A DNA stretch of 64,000 bases, taken from positions 62,001 through 126,000 of the forward strand of contig JAIPBH010000008.1 in assembly GCA_021739635.1 (NCBI GenBank), written 5' to 3'. Position 1 is the first letter of the stretch; each line of letters starts with the position of its first letter. Below are positions 26,532 through 35,261 of the stretch, piece by piece. The stretch is from Flavobacteriaceae bacterium. GTDB taxonomy: Bacteria > Bacteroidota > Bacteroidia > Flavobacteriales > Flavobacteriaceae. Made by a program: the position numbers and the translations under genes. The notes beneath the pieces were generated by a model, which ran no database searches, was not told the origin of the DNA, and saw only the letters and a list, made by a program, of their open reading frames with translations.

Positions 26532-26566
26532 GAAAATAAGATTTTTAGTTGTTTTATAGGTTTAAA

Positions 26567-26632
26567 TTAATAACGAACGCCGTGATTTTTTATCCAAGCA
26601 TCAACTACTTTTTGTGCGTTTTGTATGTTCAT
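26567..26632 (-). pseudogene. Truncated 5' copy of the mazG-like gene
   Basis: A 21-codon frame starting ATG and ending TAA encodes MNIQNAQKVVDAWIKNHG plus VRY; the intact gene encodes the same sequence with three changes. The fragment stops exactly where similarity ends. Its ATG overlaps the stop of the DUF3857 gene (TAATG), which implies that mazG originally followed that gene directly and was separated from it by the fic insertion. Confidence 0.85.
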
Positions 26633-28635
26633 TATATTTTTGTTAAAACTATTTGTTCGTTCTCTTTTTCTATCATTTGTTTAAAGTACTCTTTTAATGT
26701 GTCGTAATACAAAGGAGATACAATTGGTTGTTTAATTTCTGTATTTACAACTAATTGAACTGAGCCATCAGAAACTGAAATGTTGTATTTAAAAACTCCT
26801 AAATTATCAGGCAAAGCAATAACTTTTGGCTCTGGAGTAGTTTCAATTTTATATCCTTCGGGCAATTTAATTATAATTCTGTACAAGCTAGAAGATGGAT
26901 ATCCAAAATCTATTGGGAATTCTCTTTTTTCTAATTTAAATGGATTTGATGTTGTTTTTAAATAGAATAAAGGTGAAAAATAAATTTTATCTCCAATAAT
27001 ATCTGCTTGGCTTTCTTTAAAAAATTTATACGATTCTGTAACAGGTTTTCCTAATTCTAAAGCATTAGCCACATTAAAATCTGAAATTTCTAAGCCATTA
27101 TATTTATTTTCAATTTTTTCTATAAAATCAACTTCATCAACATCATTATAACGTTCTCTGTAAAGCAATGCATCATGATTTGTTTTCGCACTTCTAAAAC
27201 CACCTTCAATATTTCCACTTTCATCTAAATTAACCATCATGGTAATAGTATTTTTAGAATCTTCTTTTGGATATAAATCAATTAATTCAGAGTCTCCTTT
27301 TTCGGCAATAATTCTACCTTGCCAGTTTAACGTTCTATAAGGCAAAATGTTTGGTAAGCCATATTTATTTGTTGCGTCTAATAATATTGTTCCTTCTGGA
27401 AGATTTACATAAGAAATTACATAATCATAGCCTTCTCTGGTAGGAAATATTGGAATACCATTTTGCCGAGTGCTCACCAAAACTGGGTATGCTTTAAACC
27501 CTGCATATCGTAACATGGATGTTAGCATTAAATTAATTTCGGCCACATTTCCCACTTGGTCTTTATAAGCTTTTTTTACGCCATCATTGGTGTATTTGCT
27601 ATAATATCCATTCCATTTTACTTTGTTTTTTACAAATTCATATATTAATAAAACTCGGTCTATAGGGTTTGATATTGTTGAAATAATGGCATTAATATCA
27701 TCTTCAAAATATCCTGTTTTATCTAGTTCACCACCAAAATTGGGATTATCGTAAATGGTTTTAACTACATCTTCCCATGTTGTAGAATAATATTTCATGG
27801 GCGTATTTGGAAATTTTGTGTAAGACAACTCGAAATTAACTGATGACCTATAGTTATTTATATTATTTACATAAGGCTCTTCTTTTAAGGCTGGAATATT
27901 TGATAAATTATAGGAACTCGTTATTTTCGTAAATTCTATTGCAGAAGTGCTGAAAGTAGTATGTGATATTAAATCATCTGACCTTTCTTTGCTAGTAAAA
28001 ACCATTCTATCTCTTTTGGATTCTGTTTTTGGTATAACTATTAAAAATCCTTTAGTGTTTAATTTAAAATTAAAGTATTCAGGTGCTTCAAATATGGCAT
28101 CTATTTTTTTAACTGGAATATCATGCTGAAAAACAAATTCATCAACATTTGAAATAAATGGTGACCGAACACTATATTGATACTCTATTACACTACCTTC
28201 TTTAACATTTGGCATTGTGAATTTAGTTTGGTTTAAAAAATCATTTTTCTCTGATTCAAAAATGGCTTCTTTGGTTAATTTATTATCTTCTATCTTATCA
28301 TTTATCAAATTATATGTAAAGGCTTTAAGCCCAGACATTTTTTCTCTATCACTACTACTTTTATAAAGATTAACCTCTTTAGTTGCATAATCAAATCCTT
28401 CTTGATTGTAAATTTTAATACGATTATGTATTTCTGTTACCTGATAAAACCCTTCACCTTGCTGGTATTCAAAATAGGTTTTTCGTTTTTTATATAAATA
28501 GGTTGCGCTAGCTGAAGAATCTAGTGGATTAAATTTTTCTTGAAGTTCTTCAACTGATACTTTACCAAAATCATAATTTTGCGAAAATACCGTTAGGCTC
28601 AAGCAAAACAGTATAAAAAAAGGAACGGATTTCAT
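26632..28635 (-). CDS. Secreted DUF3857 protein with degenerate transglutaminase domain
   Basis: 667-residue exported protein: signal peptide (1-18, ending VFSQ), DUF3857 domain (about 30-260), transglutaminase-like domain (about 310-440) and a C-terminal beta domain. In its paralog, encoded immediately upstream, the catalytic segment reads GDCKGLTNYTKAL; here the aligned segment is GNVAEINLMLTSM, with Val364 in place of Cys, and the His segment NHVIL is YDYVI. The catalytic dyad is therefore lost and the protein is probably a non-enzymatic binder. The stop overlaps the mazG fragment's ATG. A 3-nt gap separates it from the upstream paralog. Confidence 0.88.
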   Translation of the reverse strand: MKSVPFFILFCLSLTVFSQNYDFGKVSVEELQEKFNPLDSSASATYLYKKRKTYFEYQQGEGFYQVTEIHNRIKIYNQEGFDYATKEVNLYKSSSDREKMSGLKAFTYNLINDKIEDNKLTKEAIFESEKNDFLNQTKFTMPNVKEGSVIEYQYSVRSPFISNVDEFVFQHDIPVKKIDAIFEAPEYFNFKLNTKGFLIVIPKTESKRDRMVFTSKERSDDLISHTTFSTSAIEFTKITSSYNLSNIPALKEEPYVNNINNYRSSVNFELSYTKFPNTPMKYYSTTWEDVVKTIYDNPNFGGELDKTGYFEDDINAIISTISNPIDRVLLIYEFVKNKVKWNGYYSKYTNDGVKKAYKDQVGNVAEINLMLTSMLRYAGFKAYPVLVSTRQNGIPIFPTREGYDYVISYVNLPEGTILLDATNKYGLPNILPYRTLNWQGRIIAEKGDSELIDLYPKEDSKNTITMMVNLDESGNIEGGFRSAKTNHDALLYRERYNDVDEVDFIEKIENKYNGLEISDFNVANALELGKPVTESYKFFKESQADIIGDKIYFSPLFYLKTTSNPFKLEKREFPIDFGYPSSSLYRIIIKLPEGYKIETTPEPKVIALPDNLGVFKYNISVSDGSVQLVVNTEIKQPIVSPLYYDTLKEYFKQMIEKENEQIVLTKI

Positions 28636-28638
28636 TTA

Positions 28639-30561
28639 TTAGAGTTTTTTAATTAATGCTATTTTTGAATTATCTAGTTTGTTTACTTCTTTGTAAAAGT
28701 TTCTAAATTCTTCGTAATCTTCTTTAGGAAATTCTCCATCATTAACAACAAATTGCCTGTTATAAAGTAATATGTTATCATTTTTAATAGTAATCTCAAA
28801 AGAGTAATACCCAAATTTATTTTCAATGTTTACCTTTTGAGGTAACGATTCTATTTTATAATCTTGCGGCAGATTGATTTCAACTTCATCTACATCTTTA
28901 AAGCCGCGATAAATTTTAAGTGGTAATATTCTTTCTCTATATCTATCTGGAATTTGGGTAGTTCTATTTATAGTGTTTACATTAAATAAGATTCTATCAC
29001 CAACAATTTTGGAGTAATTAGTTGCAGTAAATTTTATTGTTTCTATAAATTGAATACTGTCTTTGTCATTTAAAATTTCTTTTTTATTAAATACAAGGTT
29101 ATTAATGTAATTCCAACGTTTTTTGTAATAGGTGTCTAAATCTCTTTCAGACTTTGTTTCAATCCAATACTTATCATCATATTGAATTCCTTTTGAAACA
29201 ATCACGCTTTGTAAATCAATACTTCCATCATTTAAAACAGTAAAACTGCCTTTCGTTACTTGTCGATTTTCGTTGGTTGTATATTTTTTTGTGTGTTTAA
29301 TTTTTCCTCCTTCTGGAGTTATAACAAAAACATCTCGATTATCTGTAAAATCTCCTATAAAGCCAAATGGCATTTTTTGGCTGGTACATTCTAACCAAAT
29401 ATCGTCTTGATTTTCTTGTGGAATATTAAGAATAACATGATTGGCTTGCCCTAAAAGAGAGGCAAAATCATTTTCTAAACTAATTTGGCTTTCTTGAGTT
29501 GCATATACTTCGGTATAATAAGATTCAACTCCAACAATTTTTAGTAATGCTTTGGTGTAATTTGTTAAACCTTTGCAGTCACCATATTTTACCTTATCAA
29601 CTTCGTCTGCTGGAAAGGGTTGAATACCACCAATACCCACTTGAACACTAATATATCTGGTGTTATCTTGAACAAATTTATATACAATTTTTGCTCTTTC
29701 AATAGGATTATCAATGCCATCAACTAGCTTTTTTATTAAATTTTCTGTCTCTGCTGAAACTGTTGTTCTTCCTACTAATAGCTTATCATTAATCCATTTA
29801 CCTAGATTATTCCAGTCGTTAATTGCTCCTGTATAATTTTCATAATTAAAATTTATAGGACTAACCAACAAACTTGGGGCAAACTCTCTAAATTTTGGGC
29901 TGTAATCTTCTGATTTTAATGCTTCAATATTTACAGCTTTATAACTTAAAATACCATCATTACTGTTGTTAACAATATTTACATTAGAAAAATTTTTCTC
30001 TTTTGTTTTTATCCCTATTGAAGCATCATAAATTATTTTGTAGGTACTATTTTCTGTACTTATATGATAGCCTTCCAAAGGTCTCCAAGATGGAATCCAA
30101 GCAGTATTTTCGGTTTCAGTTTCAAAAACAAATTCAACAGTATATGGATAATTTATTGGAGTATATTCTAAATATTTAACTCTGCTATCTTCATACAATG
30201 AGAAATCATTTACGGCAGCAACATCTTTAAAATCTGATTTTTTAAATTTATTTATTTCTAAACCAAACTCATTATAAATTGTTGCTTTTAATGTTTTTAC
30301 AATGATTTTATTATCATAATAAACTTGAGCATTTAAAAAATCATTTCCTTCTTTATTTAAAATAGTAACAACTCGTTTATAATTGTGCTTTAAACTTTTT
30401 ATTGATGAAATTTCAATTAGCGATTCATCAACCCTAAGAACTGCATTGGCATTTTTCTTTAAATTATCAGGAATTGTTAAACTTGAATAAAAGTTTTCTT
30501 GAGATACGATTGTTAAACTTGTAAAAAGCAGTAAAACGTTGAAAATATTTTTAATAAGCAT
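28639..30561 (-). CDS. Secreted DUF3857/transglutaminase-like protein
   Basis: 640-residue paralog of the next gene. N-terminal signal peptide (to about residue 20, TIVSQ), DUF3857 region, then a transglutaminase-like core with Cys329 (YGDCKGLTNYTKAL) and His375 (GQANHVILNI); the third position is Glu391 (WLECTS) rather than the common Asp. Likely periplasmic or surface-exposed; substrate unknown. The pair looks like a tandem duplication in which one partner kept and the other lost the active site. Confidence 0.88.
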   Translation of the reverse strand: MLIKNIFNVLLLFTSLTIVSQENFYSSLTIPDNLKKNANAVLRVDESLIEISSIKSLKHNYKRVVTILNKEGNDFLNAQVYYDNKIIVKTLKATIYNEFGLEINKFKKSDFKDVAAVNDFSLYEDSRVKYLEYTPINYPYTVEFVFETETENTAWIPSWRPLEGYHISTENSTYKIIYDASIGIKTKEKNFSNVNIVNNSNDGILSYKAVNIEALKSEDYSPKFREFAPSLLVSPINFNYENYTGAINDWNNLGKWINDKLLVGRTTVSAETENLIKKLVDGIDNPIERAKIVYKFVQDNTRYISVQVGIGGIQPFPADEVDKVKYGDCKGLTNYTKALLKIVGVESYYTEVYATQESQISLENDFASLLGQANHVILNIPQENQDDIWLECTSQKMPFGFIGDFTDNRDVFVITPEGGKIKHTKKYTTNENRQVTKGSFTVLNDGSIDLQSVIVSKGIQYDDKYWIETKSERDLDTYYKKRWNYINNLVFNKKEILNDKDSIQFIETIKFTATNYSKIVGDRILFNVNTINRTTQIPDRYRERILPLKIYRGFKDVDEVEINLPQDYKIESLPQKVNIENKFGYYSFEITIKNDNILLYNRQFVVNDGEFPKEDYEEFRNFYKEVNKLDNSKIALIKKL

Positions 30562-30634
30562 GTACTATCAGTTCAATATAAACATCTATAATTTATTTCT
30601 TGAGAGACTTAATTAATAGAATTTTAAAAAACCT

Positions 30635-31153
30635 TTAGCTATTATTTGGCTGTATTAAAAATCGTATACCAAATATAATAAAACATGGTAACATAATATA
30701 CTTAAATTCACTAAAAATTACCTGAATTCCCCATTCAGAGAAAAACTTTTGAAATCCTAGTGGAGATACTTTAATGACTTGAAACGGAAAGAAAAACCGG
30801 TCATTATTAAACGGAATTAAAAACCCAACGCCTTTTCCTCCTGTTGTCATAGCATCTAAAATGCCATGAGAAAGGGTTGATAAAAAAATAACTAAAAACC
30901 AAAGCTTTTTATTTTGTTTTCCTAATATACTCATCAAGAATAAAGCCCATACAACTGCAAATAAAATAGAATGTGTAAAACCTCTATGACCTAAAGGATG
31001 TGCGTAAGGAATACCAAATTTAAAACCTATAACATCAAAATCTGAGAGAATGGTTGAAAAAATAGCAAGTATTACTAACCATTTAGTGTTTTTATGATCG
31101 ATGGTTTTTGACAAGGTATAACCAACAATACTATGCCCAAAAACAGATGCCAT
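30635..31153 (-). CDS. Membrane-bound metal-dependent hydrolase (YdjM/DUF457 type)
   Basis: 172-residue membrane protein with about four hydrophobic segments and the family's conserved polar residues: GHSIVGY near the N-terminus, DFDVIGF and HRGFTHSILFAV. The reaction is not known; relatives are annotated as metal-dependent hydrolases. The ATG overlaps the dtd stop by one base, making a three-gene unit rsgA-dtd-this gene. Confidence 0.85.
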   Translation of the reverse strand: MASVFGHSIVGYTLSKTIDHKNTKWLVILAIFSTILSDFDVIGFKFGIPYAHPLGHRGFTHSILFAVVWALFLMSILGKQNKKLWFLVIFLSTLSHGILDAMTTGGKGVGFLIPFNNDRFFFPFQVIKVSPLGFQKFFSEWGIQVIFSEFKYIMLPCFIIFGIRFLIQPNNS

Positions 31154-31605
31154 TACTCTTTATTTTTAGAATCAATGATTATAGTTACCGGACCATCATT
31201 TAATAACTCAACCTGCATATCGGCACCAAATTTGCCGGTTTGAACTTCTTTTCCTAAATCTAATTGAAATTGTTTTAAAAATGCTTCATATAATGGAATT
31301 GCTATATCTGGTTTGGCAGCTTTAATGTAACTAGGTCTATTTCCTTTTTTTGTGGAAGCGTGAAGTGTGAATTGACTTACTACAATAGCCTCGCCATTAA
31401 CATCTAATAACGATAGATTCATGATATCTTCATCATCTCCAAATATACGCACGTTAACAATTTTGTTTGATAACCATTTAATGTCTTCAAAATTATCATC
31501 ATCTACAATTCCTATGAGAATTAAAAGGCCTTTATTAATAGACGCAACTTTTACTTCTTCAATAGTAACACTAGCTTTTAAAACACGTTGAATGACTACT
31601 TTCAT
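31153..31605 (-). CDS. dtd: D-aminoacyl-tRNA deacylase
   Basis: Proofreading enzyme that frees tRNA from D-amino acids and mischarged glycine. 150 residues with both active-site motifs, SQFTLHA (about 77-83) and NDGPVTIIIDS (about 136-146; the GPV cis-proline motif). It starts directly after the rsgA stop. Confidence 0.96.
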   Translation of the reverse strand: MKVVIQRVLKASVTIEEVKVASINKGLLILIGIVDDDNFEDIKWLSNKIVNVRIFGDDEDIMNLSLLDVNGEAIVVSQFTLHASTKKGNRPSYIKAAKPDIAIPLYEAFLKQFQLDLGKEVQTGKFGADMQVELLNDGPVTIIIDSKNKE

Positions 31606-32556
31606 TTATTCTCTTTCCCAATTATCTGTTCTGTAATGCTCATCTTCACCTTCAATAATTTGCAAATAACTTTTGTATCTTGAAAAGGCAACTTCATCAT
31701 TATCTAAAGCTTTTTTAACAGCACATTGCGGTTCTTGAATGTGCAAACAATTATGAAACTTACAATCTTGTTTTAATTTAAAAAACTCAGGAAAATAATC
31801 ACCAACTTCTTCTTTATCCATATCAACCACGCCAAAACCCTTAATGCCTGGCGTATCAATAATTTTAGCATTAAAACTTAAATCAAACATTTCGGCAAAT
31901 GTGGTAGTATGTTGCCCTTGCATATGAAGTGTTGAAATTTCTTTAGTTTTAATATCTAATGAAGGTTCTATAGCATTTACTAAAGTAGATTTTCCAACGC
32001 CTGAATGCCCAGAAAACATGCTTACTTTGTTGTGCATTAACGCCTTGACTTTGTCGACATTTTTGCCAGAAAGCGCCGAAACTCCAATACACTCGTACCC
32101 TATTTTACGGTAAACATGTGCTAAATATTTTACTTCATTAAGAGTTTCTTCATCATACGAATCAATTTTATTAAAAAGCAAAATTGTTTTAACAGAATAT
32201 GCATTTGATGTTACTAAAAACCTATCAATAAAACTGGTTAAGGTTGGCGGATTATTAATAGTAATCATTAAAAAAACCTGATCGATATTGGAGGCAATAA
32301 TGTGGGTTTGTTTGGATAAATTAACCGATTTTCTAACTATATAATTATTTCTATCATGAATGTTATTTATAATTCCAGATATTTGATTGTTATCAGTTTC
32401 CAATTCAAAATCTACAACATCTCCAACAGCAATTGGGTTGGTACTTTTAATACCTTTTATACGGAATTTACCTTTTATGCGACATTCGTAAGTATCACCC
32501 AAAGGGGTTTTTACTGTGTACCAACTTCCTGTAGATTTGTAAACGCGTCCTGTCAT
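31606..32556 (-). CDS. rsgA: Ribosome small-subunit-dependent GTPase RsgA
   Basis: Circularly permuted GTPase acting late in 30S maturation. Order of elements: OB-fold N-terminus, G4 NKID (about 125), then P-loop GHSGVGKST, G3 DTPGIKG, and the C-terminal zinc motif CKFHNCLH...C. 316 residues, normal. First gene of the unit with dtd; divergent from the small secreted protein gene, sharing about 90 bases of upstream sequence. Confidence 0.96.
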   Translation of the reverse strand: MTGRVYKSTGSWYTVKTPLGDTYECRIKGKFRIKGIKSTNPIAVGDVVDFELETDNNQISGIINNIHDRNNYIVRKSVNLSKQTHIIASNIDQVFLMITINNPPTLTSFIDRFLVTSNAYSVKTILLFNKIDSYDEETLNEVKYLAHVYRKIGYECIGVSALSGKNVDKVKALMHNKVSMFSGHSGVGKSTLVNAIEPSLDIKTKEISTLHMQGQHTTTFAEMFDLSFNAKIIDTPGIKGFGVVDMDKEEVGDYFPEFFKLKQDCKFHNCLHIQEPQCAVKKALDNDEVAFSRYKSYLQIIEGEDEHYRTDNWERE

Positions 32557-32648
32557 TCAATTTATTAGTTTCGGTTTTACAAATTAACAACTTTTCAATG
32601 TAACAAAAAGTGTATATTGATGTCTTAAACAAAAAATCATTCAACAAC

Positions 32649-33095
32649 ATGAAAAATTTATTATTTATTGCATTTCTTTTAGGGTCACTTATTGATACTC
32701 AAGCACAAGTAGAGTACAAAGTAGTAACTAGTGTAGAATCTATTGTTCCCAGCGGCTTAGGCCGATCAAGAATCATCAGTGCTAATGAAGAAAAAAATTA
32801 CAAAGATTTTACCTCAACACAAACTGAAGATGATAATACCAGAAACAAATCAGACAGAGGTGAGATAAGAGTTAAAGATTTTGATGAAACAAAACTGCTT
32901 AATTTTTATAATATTGCTGGCATTCGTTTTCAAAATATTGCAGCTAATGATGCTGTAATTACTTCAAAAATAAATACTATGATTGAAGAAGGTTGGGAAT
33001 TGGCTTTTGTTACTAGTGCAGTTGAAAGCGATGGTGGTAAAGATGATGGCCAAGGTATTTTTATTACGCGATACATTTTTAAACGACATAAATAG
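32649..33095 (+). CDS. Small secreted protein of unknown function
   Basis: 148 residues from ATG 32649. A signal peptide is clear (KNLLFIAFLLGSLIDTQAQ, cleavage after TQA). The mature part is polar with EGWELAFVTSAVESDGG and a C-terminal FITRYIFKRHK. No enzyme motif or family recognised. The frame is open upstream to 32610, but only this ATG places the signal sequence at the N-terminus. Followed by a strong shared terminator. Confidence 0.75.
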   Translation: MKNLLFIAFLLGSLIDTQAQVEYKVVTSVESIVPSGLGRSRIISANEEKNYKDFTSTQTEDDNTRNKSDRGEIRVKDFDETKLLNFYNIAGIRFQNIAANDAVITSKINTMIEEGWELAFVTSAVESDGGKDDGQGIFITRYIFKRHK

Positions 33096-33111
33096 TACTA
33101 ATTTAAAAAAC

Positions 33112-33143
33112 AAAAACGCCGCATTAAAGTGCGGCGTTTTTTT
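33112..33143. terminator. Bidirectional intrinsic terminator
   Basis: ACGCCGCA, loop TTAAAG and TGCGGCGT form a perfect GC-rich 8-bp stem (33116-33137), flanked by A and T runs that extend the pairing. It serves both the small secreted gene (ending 33095) and the convergent aromatic operon (ending 33147). Confidence 0.9.
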
Positions 33144-33146
33144 CTG

Positions 33147-34229
33147 TTATCCATTTATTATTTTCTCTTGATGACCAATACTTTCTTGATGAATATCTTT
33201 AAATAATTTAACGATGAATTCTTCAGAAAGTCCTTTTTTAGCACCTTCGGTAATCATTTTTTCTTGAATTTCATTCCAACGATTGCTTTGTAAAACTGCC
33301 ACGTTATTATCTTTTTTAACCTGTCCAATTTCATCGGCAACTTTCATACGTTTTCCTAATAATTCTAATAAGTTAGCATCTAAAACATCAATATTAGCTC
33401 TTAATTTTGTCATTTTAGTCGTGTAATCTGGTGTATCTCCACTTACTTTTCTAATTTTTAAATCTTTAAAAATTTGCTTTAAAGCATCTGGTGTTACTTG
33501 TTGTGCAGCATCACTCCAAGCATTTTCTGGATCGTTGTGTGTTTCTATAATCATTCCATCATAATTTAAATCTAAAGCTTCTTGCGTTACTTCAAGAATC
33601 ATATCTCGGTTTCCTGTAATATGCGATGGATCGATAATTAAAGGTAAATCGGGAAATTTATTTTGCAATTCAATAGCAATTTGCCATTCTGGAATGTTTC
33701 TGTATTTTGTTTTTTCATAGGTAGAAAATCCTCTATGAATAACACCCAATTTTTTAATTCCTGCAGCATACAACCGTTCTACACCGCCTAGCCATAAAGC
33801 CATATCTGGGTTTACTGGGTTTTTAATTAAAACAATTTTATCGGTACCAGCTAAAGTATCGGCAATTTCTTGAACTGCGAACGGATTTGCTGTGGTACGT
33901 GCACCAACCCATAAAACGTCTATATCATTTTCTAAAGCTAATTTACAGTGAGCCGCTGTAGCAACTTCGGTACCCATTAACAATCCAGTTTCGGCTTTTG
34001 CTTTTTTTAACCATTTTAAGCCAATTTCGCCAACACCTTCAAAACCTCCTGGACGGGTTCTTGGCTTCCAAATACCTGCTCTAAAAACGCTAACATCTGA
34101 ATCTTTTAGCGCATGTGCAATTTTTAAAACTTGCTCTTCTGTTTCTGCACTGCAAGGCCCGGCAATTACTAGTGGATGACTTAATTTAAAATCATCTAAC
34201 CACGTTCTCATTTCTTTTTTGTTTTCCAT
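33147..34229 (-). CDS. Bifunctional DAHP synthase / chorismate mutase
   Basis: 360 residues with two domains. The N-terminal part (about 1-260) is a type I-beta, KDO8P-like DAHP synthase (VIAGPCSAETEEQ, FRAGIWKPRTRPGGFEG, IIDPSHITGNR), catalysing PEP plus erythrose-4-phosphate. The C-terminal part (about 270-360) is an AroQ chorismate mutase (RANIDVLDANLLELLGKRM, VADEIGQVKK, FKDIHQESI). The mutase domain may also mediate feedback. Last gene of the pheA operon; transcription ends at the shared terminator. Confidence 0.94.
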   Translation of the reverse strand: MENKKEMRTWLDDFKLSHPLVIAGPCSAETEEQVLKIAHALKDSDVSVFRAGIWKPRTRPGGFEGVGEIGLKWLKKAKAETGLLMGTEVATAAHCKLALENDIDVLWVGARTTANPFAVQEIADTLAGTDKIVLIKNPVNPDMALWLGGVERLYAAGIKKLGVIHRGFSTYEKTKYRNIPEWQIAIELQNKFPDLPLIIDPSHITGNRDMILEVTQEALDLNYDGMIIETHNDPENAWSDAAQQVTPDALKQIFKDLKIRKVSGDTPDYTTKMTKLRANIDVLDANLLELLGKRMKVADEIGQVKKDNNVAVLQSNRWNEIQEKMITEGAKKGLSEEFIVKLFKDIHQESIGHQEKIING

Positions 34230-34325
34230 AATCTTAATAAAATTTCAATATTCAAATTCCAAATCCCAAAATTTTTATAGGGTAACCAAATGGAATTTGG
34301 CAATTAATAATTGGTATTTTAGTAT
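34230..34325 (-). repeat. Low-complexity intergenic spacer with inverted repeat
   Basis: Between tyrA and the DAHP synthase gene. CAAATTCCA (34253-34261) and TGGAATTTG (34291-34299) form a 9-bp inverted repeat, inside AATTCCAAATCCC-type sequence of the kind scattered between flavobacterial genes. It could be an operon-internal RNA-processing or stability structure. Confidence 0.4.
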
Positions 34326-35177
34326 TTAATTTATTCCGTTTAAAATATCTTTTATGTGATTGGTATTTTTCATCTCATTAAAAATTTCTTCAAAATTATC
34401 ATCTTGCATTAAATTTTTAAAATGAGTGAGGTTATTAATATATTCTTCTAATGTTTCAACAACATTGGCTTTATTTTGCTTAAAAATTGGAGCCCACATG
34501 GCTGGTGAACTTTTAGCTAATCTTACGGTTGATGCAAAACCACTTCCTGCCATATCAAAAATATCTCGCTCGTTTTTTTCTTTTTCAATAACTGTTTTGC
34601 CTAACATAAACGAACTTATATGTGACAAATGAGATACATATGCAATATGTTTATCATGCGCTTCTGGATTCATATATCTAATACGCATACCCATAGCATC
34701 AAATATTTTTAAAGCTTTTTCTTGAAGTTTAACCGCTGTTTTTTCAACTTCACAAATAATGTTTGCTTTATTTTGAAACAAACCATTAATGGCTGCTTTT
34801 GGACCAGAAAACTCTGTTCCAGCAATAGGATGCATGGCTAAAAAATTTCTGCGTTTTGGGTGATTGGTCGTAACTTTACATATATCCAATTTGGTTGAAC
34901 CTACATCTGCTACCAAAGCATCGTCAGATATCGTATCAAGAATTTTTGATATATAATTCGTTGAAGCATCTACGGGAATTGAAAGAATAACCAAATCGGC
35001 CTGTTTCAAATCATCAAACTCTGCTTTTTTATCAATGATTTTTAATGCAAGTGCATCATCTAAATGAACTGGATTATAATCTAATCCATAAATAATGACG
35101 TTTGGATTAATTTTTTTTAAATCTAAAGCGAAACTTCCTCCTATCAACCCAACACCAATGATATATATATGTTTCAT
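34326..35177 (-). CDS. tyrA: Prephenate dehydrogenase
   Basis: Oxidative decarboxylation of prephenate toward tyrosine. N-terminal Rossmann motif GVGLIGGSFALDLKK, substrate segment MHPIAGTEFSGPKAA and the helical C-terminal dimer domain. 283 residues; no ACT or chorismate mutase domain. Its ATG is the end of a 9-bp hairpin arm (35175-35211), which may restrict translation. Confidence 0.94.
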   Translation of the reverse strand: MKHIYIIGVGLIGGSFALDLKKINPNVIIYGLDYNPVHLDDALALKIIDKKAEFDDLKQADLVILSIPVDASTNYISKILDTISDDALVADVGSTKLDICKVTTNHPKRRNFLAMHPIAGTEFSGPKAAINGLFQNKANIICEVEKTAVKLQEKALKIFDAMGMRIRYMNPEAHDKHIAYVSHLSHISSFMLGKTVIEKEKNERDIFDMAGSGFASTVRLAKSSPAMWAPIFKQNKANVVETLEEYINNLTHFKNLMQDDNFEEIFNEMKNTNHIKDILNGIN

Positions 35178-35211
35178 CTGATAGTTTTTATTGTTATGAA
35201 ATTATCAGATG
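35175..35211 (-). promoter_or_regulatory. Hairpin sequestering the tyrA start codon
   Basis: On the minus strand CATCTGATA, a 19-nt loop and TATCAGATG form a perfect 9-bp stem whose last three bases are the tyrA ATG. It could reduce tyrA translation relative to its operon neighbours, or be opened by a factor. No terminator T tract follows. Confidence 0.45.
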
Positions 35212-35261
35212 CATTTAGCATTGAATCAATCTCTTTTATTTTAGAATTTTTATTTTTCATC

